Of a stretch of DNA of 64,000 nucleotides, positions 45,718 through 54,981 are shown piece by piece. Below the pieces are notes generated by a model. That model searched no databases, was not told the DNA's origin, and saw only the letters and a list, made by a program, of their open reading frames with translations. The stretch covers positions 774,590 to 838,589 of the forward strand of contig NZ_VTTM01000002.1 of assembly GCF_008364795.1 (NCBI RefSeq), read 5' to 3'. A program made the translations under genes and the position numbers. The stretch is from Azospirillum oryzae. GTDB lineage: Bacteria; Pseudomonadota; Alphaproteobacteria; Azospirillales; Azospirillaceae. Positions within the stretch are counted from its first letter, which is position 1; each line of letters opens with the position of its first letter.

Positions 45718-46065
45718 ATGTCGATCCAGCGCTTCCACACCGGACCGCGCATGAGCCAGATGGTCGTCCACAAGGACACGGTCTATCTCGCCGGTCAGGT
45801 CGCCGACGAGCCGACGCCCGACGTCGAGCGTCAGACCGCCCAGATCCTGGCCCAGATCGACGCCTTGCTGGCGGAAGCGGGCAGCGACAAGAGCAAGCTG
45901 CTGTCGGCCACGATCTATCTGGTGGACATCGCCAGCTTCGGTGCGATGAACAAGGCGTGGGAGGCCTGGGTCGATCCGGCCAATCCGCCGGCGCGCGCCA
46001 CGGTGGAAGCCAAGTTGGCCGCTCCTGAGTATCTCGTTGAAATTCAGGTCACCGCTGCTAAATAA
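45718..46065 (+). CDS. RidA/YjgF-family protein
   Basis: A 115-residue Rid-family protein that hydrolyses reactive enamine/imine intermediates, or a relative of it. The fold is evident (MVVHKDTVYLAGQVADEP, TAQILAQIDALLAEAGSDKSKLLSATIYLVDI, PARATVEAKLAAPEYLVEIQVTA). The catalytic Arg of RidA corresponds to Arg in PPARATVEA. The PPARATVE motif and length fit the RidA or Rid2/3 classes. ATG 45718 begins MSIQRFHTGPRMSQMVVH. It follows the protease gene by 97 bases and has its own upstream T-rich sequence. Confidence 0.88.
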   Translation: MSIQRFHTGPRMSQMVVHKDTVYLAGQVADEPTPDVERQTAQILAQIDALLAEAGSDKSKLLSATIYLVDIASFGAMNKAWEAWVDPANPPARATVEAKLAAPEYLVEIQVTAAK

Positions 46066-46151
46066 GGCGGCGGAAACGGGGCGACCCGGCAGCCTCGGTT
46101 GGGGTGTGCCGGCGTGGCCCGAACGCTGTGAGGGCCGCGCGCTTCAATATT

Positions 46152-46188
46152 CCGACAAATTGCTTGTCGGTTTACGGAATGTTAATGA
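46152..46188 (+). promoter_or_regulatory. Candidate fusA-paralogue promoter with palindromic operator
   Basis: TTGCTT (46160), 17 bases, TAATGA (46183). A perfect palindrome CCGACAA-ATTGC-TTGTCGG (46152-46170) covers the -35 element. Leaves a leader of about 100 bases that contains the hairpin CCGAAGCG/CGCTTCGG (46233-46264). Confidence 0.5.
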
Positions 46189-46293
46189 CGCCTTAACAGA
46201 TCGCCCGTAAAACCCCGACCAACCTCTGCCGCCGAAGCGGACGACCCTGACGGTCGCGCTTCGGTTGTCGCGTTACTGCAATGGAACCGCAAC

Positions 46294-48435
46294 ATGCCGC
46301 GCCAAACGCCACTGTCTGACATTCGGAACATCGGCATCATCGCCCACGTCGACGCGGGCAAGACGACGACCACCGAACGCATTCTGTACTACACCGGTCG
46401 CAAGCACACGATCATCGACGTCCACGAGACGAAGGATCTGAAGACGTCGACCACGACCGACTATATGGAGCAGGAGCAGAAGCGCGGCATCACCATTCAG
46501 TCCGCCGCGGTCTCGGCCTTCTGGCGCGACAAGAAGATCAACGTCATCGACACCCCCGGCCACGTCGACTTCACCATCGAGGTGAACCGTTCGCTGCGCG
46601 TGCTCGACGGCGCGGTCGTGGTGTTCGACGGCGTCGCCGGCGTGGAGCCGCAGTCGGAAACCAACTGGCGTCTGGCGGACAACTACAACGTTCCGCGCAT
46701 CTGCTACGTCAACAAGATGGATCGCTCGGGCGCCAACTTCCAGCGCTGCGTCAGCATGATCCGTCAGCGTCTGAACGCCCGTCCGGTCTGCATCCAGGTT
46801 CCGCTCGGGTCGGAAGACAACTTCCGCGGCATGGTCGACCTCGTCGAGATGAAGGCCTATGTCTGGTTCTCGGACGACAAGGACGCCAAGTGGGAGACCT
46901 GGGAGATCACCGACGATCTCGCGGCCAAGCTCAACCTGACCGTCAAGGAAGACCTGGACAACGTCGCCAGCATTCCGGCCCTGCGCGCCGAACTCGTCGA
47001 CACTGCCCTGGAGCAGGACGACGCGGCGATGGAAGCCTACCTGGACTCCGGTGAGGAGCCGTCGGCCGACGTGCTGCGCGCCTGCCTGCGCAAGGGCACC
47101 ATCACCGGCGCCTTCACCCCGGTCCTGTGCGGCTCGTCCTACAAGAACAAGGGCGTCTGCCAGGTTCTGGACGCGGTCGTCGATCTGCTGCCGGCCCCGA
47201 CCGACGTCGAGGCCATCAAGACGGTGGACGAGGACGGCAACGCGAACGGCGAGCGTCTCAGCTCCGACGACGCGCCCTTCTCGGCGCTGGCCTTCAAGGT
47301 GCTGAACGACACCTACGGTTCGATGACCTTCATCCGCGTCTATTCGGGCGTGCTGACGAAGGGCATGTCGATCCTGAACTCGACCCGCGGCAAGCGCGAG
47401 AAGATCGGCCGCATGGTCGAAATGTTCGCGAAGGAAGCCAACCCGATCGAGGAAGCCCGCGCCGGCGACATCATCGCGCTCGTCTCCCTGCAGGAGACCG
47501 AGACCGGTGACACGCTGTGCGACGCCGCCCACCCGGTCATCCTGGAGCGCATGCGCTTCCCCGACCCCGTCATCAGCGTCTCGGTCGAGCCGAAGACCAA
47601 GGGCGAGCAGGAGAAGTTCTCGATCGCTCTCGGCAAGATGGTCCGCGCCGATCCGTCGCTCCGCCTGGAGACCGACCGTGAAACCGGCCAGACCATCCTG
47701 CGCGGCATGGGCGAGCTGCACCTGGAAGTGACGCTGGACCGCATGCGTACGGAGTTCGGCGTGGAAGGCAACATGGGCAAGCCCCAGGTCGCCTACCGCG
47801 AGACGATCACCAAGCCGGTCGAATACACCTACACCCACAAGAAGCAGACCGGTGGTTCGGGCCAGTTCGCCGAAGTGAAGATCATCTTCGAGCCGCTGGA
47901 GCGTGGCGCCGGCTTCACCTTCAAGGACGAGACGGTCGGCGGTTCGGTTCCGCGCGAATATGTTCCGTCGGTCGGTAAGGGTCTGGAAATGCAGAAGGAA
48001 GACGGCGTCCTCGCCGGCTACCCGACTGTGGACTTCAGCGCCCGCCTGGTGGACGGCAAGTACCACGACGTCGACTCGAACGCCCTGACGTTCGAAATCG
48101 CCGCCAAGGCCTGCTTCCGCGAGGCTCTGCCGAAGGCCGGTCCGATCCTGCTCGAGCCGGTGATGAAGGTCGAGATCGTCACGCCGGAGGATTACCTGGG
48201 CGACGTCATCGGCGACGTGAACCGTCGTCGCGGCACCGTCCTGGGCCAGCTGGAGCGTGGTTCGAACATCGCCGTCGAGGCCAATGTCCCGCTGAACGAA
48301 ATGTTCGGCTACATCGGCCAGCTGCGCGGCATGACCTCGGGCCGTGCGTCCTACACGATGGAGTTCAGCCACTACGAGCCGGTGCCGCGCAACGTCACCG
48401 ACGAAATCGTGGCCGGCCGCAACAAGGCCGCCTGA
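46294..48435 (+). CDS. fusA: Elongation factor G paralogue
   Basis: A 713-residue translational GTPase with all five EF-G domains: [12 protein letters not shown] (G1), [20 protein letters not shown] (G3), NKMDRSG (G4), and domains III-V ending [17 protein letters not shown]. It is not in a str operon: no rpsL, rpsG or tuf flanks it. Compared with canonical EF-G the segment between G1 and G2 is unusual ([22 protein letters not shown] in place of the VHEG-ATMDWMEQEQERG type), and it is longer by 15-20 residues. It may be a second EF-G, specialised for recycling, stress or drug tolerance. Codon use is strongly biased, consistent with good expression. Confidence 0.88.
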   Translation: MPRQTPLSDIRNIGIIAHVDAGKTTTTERILYYTGRKHTIIDVHETKDLKTSTTTDYMEQEQKRGITIQSAAVSAFWRDKKINVIDTPGHVDFTIEVNRSLRVLDGAVVVFDGVAGVEPQSETNWRLADNYNVPRICYVNKMDRSGANFQRCVSMIRQRLNARPVCIQVPLGSEDNFRGMVDLVEMKAYVWFSDDKDAKWETWEITDDLAAKLNLTVKEDLDNVASIPALRAELVDTALEQDDAAMEAYLDSGEEPSADVLRACLRKGTITGAFTPVLCGSSYKNKGVCQVLDAVVDLLPAPTDVEAIKTVDEDGNANGERLSSDDAPFSALAFKVLNDTYGSMTFIRVYSGVLTKGMSILNSTRGKREKIGRMVEMFAKEANPIEEARAGDIIALVSLQETETGDTLCDAAHPVILERMRFPDPVISVSVEPKTKGEQEKFSIALGKMVRADPSLRLETDRETGQTILRGMGELHLEVTLDRMRTEFGVEGNMGKPQVAYRETITKPVEYTYTHKKQTGGSGQFAEVKIIFEPLERGAGFTFKDETVGGSVPREYVPSVGKGLEMQKEDGVLAGYPTVDFSARLVDGKYHDVDSNALTFEIAAKACFREALPKAGPILLEPVMKVEIVTPEDYLGDVIGDVNRRRGTVLGQLERGSNIAVEANVPLNEMFGYIGQLRGMTSGRASYTMEFSHYEPVPRNVTDEIVAGRNKAA

Positions 48436-48473
48436 TCGCCTTTGGGACGATCTTGACACATCCGGTAAAGCAG

Positions 48474-48510
48474 ACGGCCGGCGGAGCGATCCGCCGGCCG
48501 TTCGCCGTTT
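48474..48510 (+). terminator. Terminator-like hairpin after the EF-G gene
   Basis: Perfect 12-bp stem ACGGCCGGCGGA / TCCGCCGGCCGT with loop GCGA, then TCGCCGTTT. Located 39 bases after the stop. Confidence 0.7.
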
Positions 48511-48656
48511 CCGACCATTTTTCGGCCTGCACCAATGGTATAGGGGCATAGGTCGGCGGCTCTAAAGCCCAAGGGCAGCGCCTCTGACCAATTCTTTAGC
48601 GTTTTGCAACCAAAAAATAGTTGGCAGCCCGTCGAATCCGTGCCCAAATTTGGAGC

Positions 48657-49214
48657 ATGATGATTCGACGCTTCTTTTCCTTGACAGTGCTTTTGCTGCT
48701 GACCCTCGGGGTGCCGGCCGGCGCGGGGCAGGGGAACATGCGTCTCGACAGTCTTTTCCAGGCCTTGCACAGCACCGCGGACGCCGCCTATGCCGAATCG
48801 GTGGAGGAGCATATCTGGGACTTCTGGCTGGAGCATCCCGACCCGGTGATGGTGCGTGACATGCGCGCCGGGGTGCTCAGCCTGAATGGCGACGACTACG
48901 AGTCGGCGCTGCACGCCTTCGACGCGGTGGTCGCCCGCGACCCGTCCTATGCCGAAGGATGGAACAAGCGCGCCGCCGCCCATTACATGCTGGGCGACTA
49001 TCGCGCCGCCATGCTGGACCTGCGCCACACCCTGTCGCTTGAGCCCCGTCATTTCGGGGCGCTGGTCGAGCTGGGCCTCGTCTATCTGGCGCTGGGCGAC
49101 GAAAGGCCGGCACTGCGGGCGTTCGATGCGGCACTGAAGATCAACCCGCATCTCAACCGCGTCCGTGTCCAGGCCGAAGCGATCCGTCATCGGATTGCGG
49201 GGACCGACCTGTAG
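48657..49214 (+). CDS. Exported tetratricopeptide repeat protein
   Basis: A 185-residue protein with an N-terminal signal peptide (FFSLTVLLLLTLGVPAGAG) and three or so TPR units (residues about 75-180; VLSLNGDDYESALHAFDAVVARDPSYAEGWNKRAA, then AHYMLGDYRAAMLDLRHTLSLEP, then GLVYLALGDERPALRAFDAALKINP). It should be periplasmic and scaffold-like. ATG 48657 with GGAG 4 bases before; ATG 48660 is equally possible. The next gene follows after 165 bases. Similar exported TPR proteins are often left unnamed; function unknown. Confidence 0.8.
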   Translation: MMIRRFFSLTVLLLLTLGVPAGAGQGNMRLDSLFQALHSTADAAYAESVEEHIWDFWLEHPDPVMVRDMRAGVLSLNGDDYESALHAFDAVVARDPSYAEGWNKRAAAHYMLGDYRAAMLDLRHTLSLEPRHFGALVELGLVYLALGDERPALRAFDAALKINPHLNRVRVQAEAIRHRIAGTDL

Positions 49215-49379
49215 GCGGACGGGATTGCGCTGCGGATTGTCGCGCGCAAAATTGTACTACGAATCCCTCAATGAGAGTATAACCTTCGGCGGCGCGACCG
49301 CCGGGCGGTCGTGCTGTCTTGGCTGCACGTCCGGAAAGCGACGTGTCGGCACTGCGGGCTGAGGCCGGCCGGGGGCGTG

Positions 49380-50771
49380 ATGTTCGACGAAGTGATCCAT
49401 GTGGTCGGCGAGTTGCGGGTGCTGAGCGCACTCGGTCTGCTCGGTCTGTCCTTCATCCTTCCGCTGACGATCTTCATCGGCCGCAGCAACATCAAGAATG
49501 TCCGTCAGAAGATCATCGCGGACCTGGAGTCGGTCTTCCGCATCGAAGGGCAGGATCACGACCAGCTGATCCCCTCCTTCGAGTTCGCGGCCTATAAGTA
49601 CCGCGCGCTGCCGCAGGGACCGGACAACACGCAGCCGTCGGAATGGCGCGCCTATTTCTTTCCGGTCCTGGTCTTCATCATGGTGTCCTTCAGCGGCTTT
49701 CTGACCTCCAGCGGCATGCTGCTGGGCAAGGACCGGCTGGATCATTTCCAACCGCTGTTCAGCGGCATGACGCTGTACGGAGTCGACGGGGTCACGCCGA
49801 TGGATCTGGTGCATTACCAGCTCCAGACCGTGGCGGTGCTGTCCTTCGCCTTCTTCGGTGCCTATGTCTGGTCGATCGACTACCTGATCCGCCGCATCTC
49901 CAACTATGATCTGTCGCCGATTTCCTTCCTGCGGGTGACCGGCCACATCATCCTGGCCTGCATCACCGCGGTCACCCTGCATCACGCCTATATGGACATG
50001 GCGCGCATCGTGCCGGAGGGAGCGGTCGGTGACGGCGTGCCGGAATTGCTGGTGGCCTTCCTGACCGGATTCTTCCCCAAACTCGGCCTGCAGACGCTGC
50101 TGAGCCGGGTGCCGCAATTGCAGATCCGACGCATCGACCCGCGGGCCCAGGGCTTCATCCGCGAATATCCGATCGACATGATTCTCGGAATCGATTCGGC
50201 CATCAAGTTCCGACTTGCCGAGTTCGAAATCGAGGACGTGCAGAACCTGGCCACGGCAAACCCGATTCTGCTGTTCGTCGAAACGCCCTACGGCATCTAC
50301 GAGACGATGGACTGGGTGGCGCAGGCGCAGTTGATCCTGGCGCTCGACCTCGACCAGATCGAGGCGCTGCGGGTCATCAATGTCCGCACCATCTTCGACA
50401 TCGAACGCTTCATGAGCCGGCCGGAGTCGCGGCCACGGCTGATGCAGGCGCTGAATTGCCCGAAGACCGACGGCAAGGGTGCGGTGCTGCTGGCCGACCG
50501 CGGCATCACGTTGGAGAACCTCGAATCGGTGGTGCAGGCGATCGGCGAGGACCTGCATGTCCAGCGCCTGCGCCAGATCTGGCGCAACATCGAATTGAAG
50601 CTTAGCCTCGACCTGCCGCAGGTTCTCCGCGACCGTGCCCTGCTGAAGGCCGGCCGGATGCCGCTGCGGCCGGTTCCGGTCGAGGACATGCCGGACGAGA
50701 GTTCCGGATCCGGCCTCGCACAGGCCGCCACTGGCCCGGCGCCGATCCGGCAGCCGGTTCCAGCCGAATAA
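49380..50771 (+). CDS. Integral membrane protein of unknown function
   Basis: A 463-residue protein. Hydrophobic segments lie near residues 18-38 (LGLLGLSFILPLTIFIG), 95-117 (FFPVLVFIMVSFSGFLTSSGMLL), 150-170 (VAVLSFAFFGAYVW), 185-205 and 225-240; the C-terminal half (from about 255) is soluble and helical, with DLDQIEALRVINVRTIFDIE, which recalls helix-hairpin-helix-like segments. The C-terminus is a Pro/Ala tail. ATG 49380 follows GGGGGCG. It lies immediately upstream of the ribosomal rpsM operon, but a strong promoter separates them. No family recognised. Confidence 0.7.
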   Translation: MFDEVIHVVGELRVLSALGLLGLSFILPLTIFIGRSNIKNVRQKIIADLESVFRIEGQDHDQLIPSFEFAAYKYRALPQGPDNTQPSEWRAYFFPVLVFIMVSFSGFLTSSGMLLGKDRLDHFQPLFSGMTLYGVDGVTPMDLVHYQLQTVAVLSFAFFGAYVWSIDYLIRRISNYDLSPISFLRVTGHIILACITAVTLHHAYMDMARIVPEGAVGDGVPELLVAFLTGFFPKLGLQTLLSRVPQLQIRRIDPRAQGFIREYPIDMILGIDSAIKFRLAEFEIEDVQNLATANPILLFVETPYGIYETMDWVAQAQLILALDLDQIEALRVINVRTIFDIERFMSRPESRPRLMQALNCPKTDGKGAVLLADRGITLENLESVVQAIGEDLHVQRLRQIWRNIELKLSLDLPQVLRDRALLKAGRMPLRPVPVEDMPDESSGSGLAQAATGPAPIRQPVPAE

Positions 50772-50787
50772 CCGCCGGCAATTCACC

Positions 50788-50815
50788 TTGACAAGTTCCG
50801 CGGTTTTCCTATAGT
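50788..50815 (+). promoter_or_regulatory. Strong sigma-70 promoter of the rpsM-rplQ operon
   Basis: TTGACA, 16 bases, TATAGT, near consensus, 138 bases before rpsM. The leader holds two GC hairpins, CGCCATCCC/GGGGTGGCG (50826-50846) and GGCGGCCC/GGGCTGCC (50907-50925), which might serve translational feedback as in other alpha operons. Confidence 0.8.
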
Positions 50816-50953
50816 CGCACCCTCTCGCCATCCCGCAGGGGTGGCGGGTAACATTGTGCGTTCCTGGTCCCGGCGTTGTGCCGGGCGGGATTTGCTCGGT
50901 GTGTAGGCGGCCCGACGGGCTGCCGTTGAGATATCGAGATCGAGGAGAGCAGC

Positions 50954-51322
50954 GTGGCGCGTATCGCTGGCGTCAACATCCCCGCGCAGAAGCGCGTGGA
51001 GATCGGGTTGACCTACATCCATGGCATCGGCCCCTTCAAGGCCAAGGAAATCTGCGCGAAGCTGGAAATCCCGGCCGAGCGTCGCGTGAACGAGCTGACG
51101 GACGACGAAGTCCTGAAGATCCGCGAGACCATCGACGCCGACTACCGCGTCGAGGGCGATCTTCGTCGTGAAGTCGCCATGAACATCAAGCGTCTGATGG
51201 ACCTGGGCTGCTACCGTGGCCTGCGTCACCGCAAGGGCCTGCCGGTCCGCGGCCAGCGCACGCACACGAACGCCCGCACCCGCAAGGGTCCGGCCAAGCC
51301 GATCGCCGGCAAGAAGAAGTAA
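50954..51322 (+). CDS. rpsM: 30S ribosomal protein S13
   Basis: A 122-residue S13. [25 protein letters not shown] at the N-terminus, [31 protein letters not shown] at the basic C-terminus. Starts at GTG 50954 with GAGGAGA about 8 bases upstream. It is the first gene of the operon; secY and adk, which usually precede it, are absent. Confidence 0.98.
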   Translation: MARIAGVNIPAQKRVEIGLTYIHGIGPFKAKEICAKLEIPAERRVNELTDDEVLKIRETIDADYRVEGDLRREVAMNIKRLMDLGCYRGLRHRKGLPVRGQRTHTNARTRKGPAKPIAGKKK

Positions 51323-51337
51323 GAGGACGAACGCAAA

Positions 51338-51736
51338 ATGGCCAAGCCCTCCGCCGCTTCTCAGCGCCTGCGTCGTCGCGAGCGCAAGAACATCACCGCC
51401 GGCGTCGCTCACGTGAACGCCTCGTTCAACAACACGATGATCACCATCACCGACGCGCAGGGCAACACCATTGCCTGGTCGTCGTCGGGCACCATGGGCT
51501 TCAAGGGTTCGCGCAAGTCGACCCCGTACGCCGCCCAGGTCGCTGCCGAGGACGCCGGCCGCAAGGCGCAGGAACACGGCATGAAGACCCTGGAAGTCGA
51601 AGTGAAGGGTCCGGGTTCGGGGCGTGAGTCCGCCCTGCGCGCCCTGCAGTCGATCGGCTTCCAGATCACGTCGATCCGCGACGTCACGCCGATCCCGCAC
51701 AACGGCGTTCGCCCGCCGAAGAAGCGTCGCGTCTGA
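51338..51736 (+). CDS. rpsK: 30S ribosomal protein S11
   Basis: A 132-residue S11 ([68 protein letters not shown]). Fifteen bases after rpsM, ATG preceded by AGAGGACG. Confidence 0.98.
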   Translation: MAKPSAASQRLRRRERKNITAGVAHVNASFNNTMITITDAQGNTIAWSSSGTMGFKGSRKSTPYAAQVAAEDAGRKAQEHGMKTLEVEVKGPGSGRESALRALQSIGFQITSIRDVTPIPHNGVRPPKKRRV

Positions 51737-51871
51737 TTCAGCATTGTTTCCGCACCCGCGGGGACCAGCCATTCCGGGACAGGGGGCCGCAGCCATCGCG
51801 GTCCCCTCAGCATGGGAATGGTTCGGGCCCCGCGGGTTCGTGTTCACCCGATGGCATCTTGAGGTCGATCC

Positions 51872-52888
51872 GTGCTTCAGAAGAACTGGCAGGAACTGAT
51901 TAAGCCGAGCAAGCTGGACATCCAGCCCGGCGACGACGCCGACCGCTTCGCGACCGTGGTCGCCGAACCGCTGGAACGCGGCTTCGGTCTGACCCTGGGC
52001 AATGCCCTGCGCCGCATCCTGCTCTCCTCGCTGCAGGGCGCCGCGGTCACGTCGATCCACATCGACGGCGTGCTGCATGAGTTCTCGTCCATCCCCGGCG
52101 TCCGCGAGGACGTGACCGACATCGTCCTGAACATCAAGACGATGGGTCTGCGCATGGGCGGCGACGGCCCGAAGCGCATGCGCCTGCGCGCCGAAGGCCC
52201 GGGCGAGGTCAAGGCCGGCATGATCGAGACCGGTCCCGACATCCAGGTCATGGATCCGGAACTGGTCATCTGCACGCTGGACAACGGCGCGCGGCTGAAC
52301 ATGGAACTGACGGTCGAGACCGGCAAGGGCTATGTCCCGGCCAGCCAGAACCGTCCGGAAGACGCGCCCATCGGCCTGATCCCGATCGACGCCCTGTTCT
52401 CCCCGGTCCGCAAGGTGTCCTACAAGGTCGACAATGCCCGCGTCGGGCAGGTCACCGACTATGATCGCCTGTCGATGACGGTGGAGACCAACGGTTCGGT
52501 CAAGCCGGACGACGCGGTGGCTCTGGCCGCCCGCATCCTGCAGGACCAGCTGCAGCTGTTCATCAACTTCGAGGAGCCGACGCATGCCGTCTCCGAGGAG
52601 AAGCACGAGGAGGTTCCGTTCAACAAGAACCTGCTCCGCAAGGTGGACGAGTTGGAACTGTCGGTCCGTTCGGCCAACTGCCTGAAGAACGACAACATCG
52701 TCTACATCGGCGATCTGGTGCAGAAGACGGAAGCGGAAATGCTCCGCACCCCGAACTTCGGCCGCAAGTCGCTGAACGAGATCAAGGAAGTGCTGTCCCA
52801 GATGGGCCTGCACCTCGGTATGGAAATCCCGAACTGGCCGCCGGAGAACATCGAAGAGCTGGCCAAGCGTCTGGAAGAGCCGTACTAA
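51872..52888 (+). CDS. rpoA: RNA polymerase alpha subunit
   Basis: A 338-residue alpha subunit. N-terminal dimerisation domain ([33 protein letters not shown]) and C-terminal alphaCTD ([51 protein letters not shown]), which contacts promoter UP elements and activators. Starts at GTG 51872. 135 bases separate it from rpsK. Confidence 0.98.
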   Translation: MLQKNWQELIKPSKLDIQPGDDADRFATVVAEPLERGFGLTLGNALRRILLSSLQGAAVTSIHIDGVLHEFSSIPGVREDVTDIVLNIKTMGLRMGGDGPKRMRLRAEGPGEVKAGMIETGPDIQVMDPELVICTLDNGARLNMELTVETGKGYVPASQNRPEDAPIGLIPIDALFSPVRKVSYKVDNARVGQVTDYDRLSMTVETNGSVKPDDAVALAARILQDQLQLFINFEEPTHAVSEEKHEEVPFNKNLLRKVDELELSVRSANCLKNDNIVYIGDLVQKTEAEMLRTPNFGRKSLNEIKEVLSQMGLHLGMEIPNWPPENIEELAKRLEEPY

Positions 52889-53048
52889 GCATCTCGCTTG
52901 TTTCCGCGTCCTTTCCGTCCATGGGCGGGGAAGGCGCGTTTCCCAGGGCCGAAACGGCCCGACCCCACGGCCGTACCAGCGTTATGACTGGGCGGCGGGG
53001 TTCACGATCGGCTCCCCGAGGGGGGCCATGCCATGAAGGAGGACCGCC

Positions 53049-53477
53049 ATGCGTCACGGCGTTTCGGGACGTAAGTTCAGCAAGACCAGCAGCCACCGCA
53101 AGGCCATGTTCTCGAACATGGCGAACGCGGTGATCAAGCACGAGCAGATCACCACCACCCTGCCGAAGGCGAAGGACCTGCGTCCGATCGTCGACAAGCT
53201 GATCACGCTCGGCAAGAAGGGTGGCCTGGCCAACCGTCGTCTGGCTTTCGCGCAGCTGCGCGACAACGACACGGTCACCAAGCTGTTCACGGTCCTGGCC
53301 GACCGCTACAAGGATCGCCAGGGTGGCTACAGCCGCGTCCTGAAGGCCGGCTTCCGCTACGGCGACGCCGCCGACATGGCCGTGTTCGAGCTGGTCGACC
53401 GCGACGTCTCCGCCAAGGGCCAGGATTCGGGCCCGACGCAGGATGCCGTCGAGGCCGAGGCCGAGACCGCCGAGTGA
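53049..53477 (+). CDS. rplQ: 50S ribosomal protein L17
   Basis: A 142-residue L17 ([33 protein letters not shown]). Typical core with an acidic C-terminal tail (residues 125-142). Last gene of the operon. ATG 53049 is preceded by AAGGAGG at 6-7 bases. Confidence 0.98.
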   Translation: MRHGVSGRKFSKTSSHRKAMFSNMANAVIKHEQITTTLPKAKDLRPIVDKLITLGKKGGLANRRLAFAQLRDNDTVTKLFTVLADRYKDRQGGYSRVLKAGFRYGDAADMAVFELVDRDVSAKGQDSGPTQDAVEAEAETAE

Positions 53478-53576
53478 TATGACCGGGGATCGCGCCGGTT
53501 ATCCTGACTGTGCGGCATCGGGCCTCAGGGCCCCATGTCGTGCAGGACGGAACCGCCGATATCGGTGATATGTTAG

Positions 53577-53616
53577 ACCCTTCCTTCGGGCACCCCCGAA
53601 GGAAGGGTTTTCTCTT
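53577..53616 (+). terminator. Rho-independent terminator of the rpsM operon
   Basis: Perfect 14-bp stem (ACCCTTCCTTCGGG / CCCGAAGGAAGGGT), 4-base loop, then TTTCTCTT. One hundred bases after rplQ and 15 bases before the yqaA-like start. Confidence 0.9.
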
Positions 53617-53630
53617 ATGTGGCCGGTCGA

Positions 53631-54209
53631 ATGTTGCGTTCCCTTTACACGCGCCTCCAGCGCCTGTCCGCCCGCGACGATGCCGTCTGGTGGATGTCGG
53701 CGATCTCCTTCGCCGAAAGCTCCTTCTTCCCATTGCCGCCGGACGTGATGCTGGTGCCGATGTGCCTGGAGAAGCCGAAGCGACTCTGGTTCTACACCAA
53801 CATCTGCGCCTTCGCGTCGCTACTGGGCGGCCTGCTGGGCTATGCGCTGGGCTTTTATCTGTTCGAGAGCATCGGGCGGATGATCATCGACTTCTACAAT
53901 GCCCAGGAGTCGTTCCATCACTTCCAGGAGATGTTCACCGAGTTCGGTCCCTGGTTCCTGATCCTGAAGGGTGTGACGCCGATCCCCTACAAGCTGCTGA
54001 CGATTACCGCCGGATTCGCCCATCTGGATCTGACGGTTTTCATCCTCTGTTCGATCGTCGCGCGCTTTTCCCGATTCTACATGATCGCCATCCTGCTGCA
54101 TTTCTACGGACCGCAGGTTCAGCACATCATCGAGAAGCGGCTGATGCTGGTGGCCACCGTCCTTTTGGTCGTGGTGGTCGGCGGCCTGCTCAGCTTCAAG
54201 TTCGTCTGA
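53631..54209 (+). CDS. YqaA-family (DedA/SNARE-associated) membrane protein
   Basis: A 192-residue inner-membrane protein with about five hydrophobic segments. The family core SFAESSFFPLPPDVMLVPM lies at residues 25-45 and FLILKGVTPIPYKLLTITAGFA at about 120-140, the two re-entrant motifs of DedA/VTT proteins. Members act in phospholipid translocation and envelope integrity. ATG 53631 gives the family start (MLRSLY); the GTG at 53619 would sit against the upstream terminator. Confidence 0.87.
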   Translation: MLRSLYTRLQRLSARDDAVWWMSAISFAESSFFPLPPDVMLVPMCLEKPKRLWFYTNICAFASLLGGLLGYALGFYLFESIGRMIIDFYNAQESFHHFQEMFTEFGPWFLILKGVTPIPYKLLTITAGFAHLDLTVFILCSIVARFSRFYMIAILLHFYGPQVQHIIEKRLMLVATVLLVVVVGGLLSFKFV

Positions 54210-54214
54210 ACGAC

Positions 54215-54475
54215 TCAGTCCGGCATGCCCTGGTCCTGGCGGTTGCGGCGGGATGGGGGCAGGGCGTCGCGGTCCGCACGGTCGCGGCGCACGATCAGGA
54301 CGATGGCGACCGCCACGAACAGTCCGCCCAGCATCGGGATGATCATCTCGGCCATGCCGATGTTGGGCAGCGCCAGCACGCGCGAAGCCAGCATGACGAG
54401 TCCAAGGACAAGCAGCGCCAGCAGCAGTCGCAGGGACCGGTTGCGCGACGGTCTGCCGTCCGATTTCGGAGTCAT
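54215..54475 (-). CDS. Small two-span membrane protein
   Basis: An 86-residue protein with two membrane helices (LRLLLALLVLGLVMLASRVLAL and MIIPMLGGLFVAVAIVLIVRR) and short charged ends. ATG 54475 has AAGGGA at 8 bases; ATG 54484 is too close to it. Converges with the yqaA-like gene 5 bases away. Function unknown. Confidence 0.65.
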   Translation of the reverse strand: MTPKSDGRPSRNRSLRLLLALLVLGLVMLASRVLALPNIGMAEMIIPMLGGLFVAVAIVLIVRRDRADRDALPPSRRNRQDQGMPD

Positions 54476-54599
54476 TTCAGTCATTCCCTTCTTACAGCTG
54501 ATATCGGCATAGTGGGGGCCGAACGGGGGATGGTCCAGAGGGGTGTGGCATTCCGTCATGCCCATGGCCGTCCTCACAACAAGAAGAATAGGAGCCGTC

Positions 54600-54971
54600 G
54601 TGGCTAAGTTCCGTCCGGTCCGTCTCATCGCCCCGCTCGTGGCTGTGGCCCTTCTCGGCCTGTCGGCCTGCGCCGACCATCCGGCGTCGCGCCCTGCCGC
54701 CTCCGGCCCGGCGCCCACCGTCACCGTTGTCCCCGGACCGTCCACCCCGCGCGGCGGAGCCGACGACCAGTCGCTGCGCATCGACGGCGGCACCGGCGCC
54801 GGCGCCTCCTGTCAGGCCCAATGCGAGCGCAGCCACAATGTGTGCATGGATTCGGTCGCCGCGCGCAACCAGGGCGGCATCGACCGCACCGATTCGACCC
54901 CCTTCAGCCCGACTGACAACTGCAGCTATCAGCTGAAGCAGTGCTACCAGCGCTGCGGCGCGCCGCGCTGA
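54600..54971 (+). CDS. Small Cys-rich lipoprotein
   Basis: A 123-residue lipoprotein. Signal peptide with lipobox LSAC (VALLGLSAC), then a Pro/Ala/Thr-rich linker, then a C-terminal domain with six Cys (CQAQC, NVC, NC, QC, RC spacing) that would form disulfides in the periplasm. Starts at GTG 54600, with GGAG 5 bases upstream. rarA follows after 10 bases, so they are likely co-transcribed, though no functional tie is evident. No family recognised. Confidence 0.78.
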   Translation: MAKFRPVRLIAPLVAVALLGLSACADHPASRPAASGPAPTVTVVPGPSTPRGGADDQSLRIDGGTGAGASCQAQCERSHNVCMDSVAARNQGGIDRTDSTPFSPTDNCSYQLKQCYQRCGAPR

Positions 54972-54981
54972 GGCATCCATC

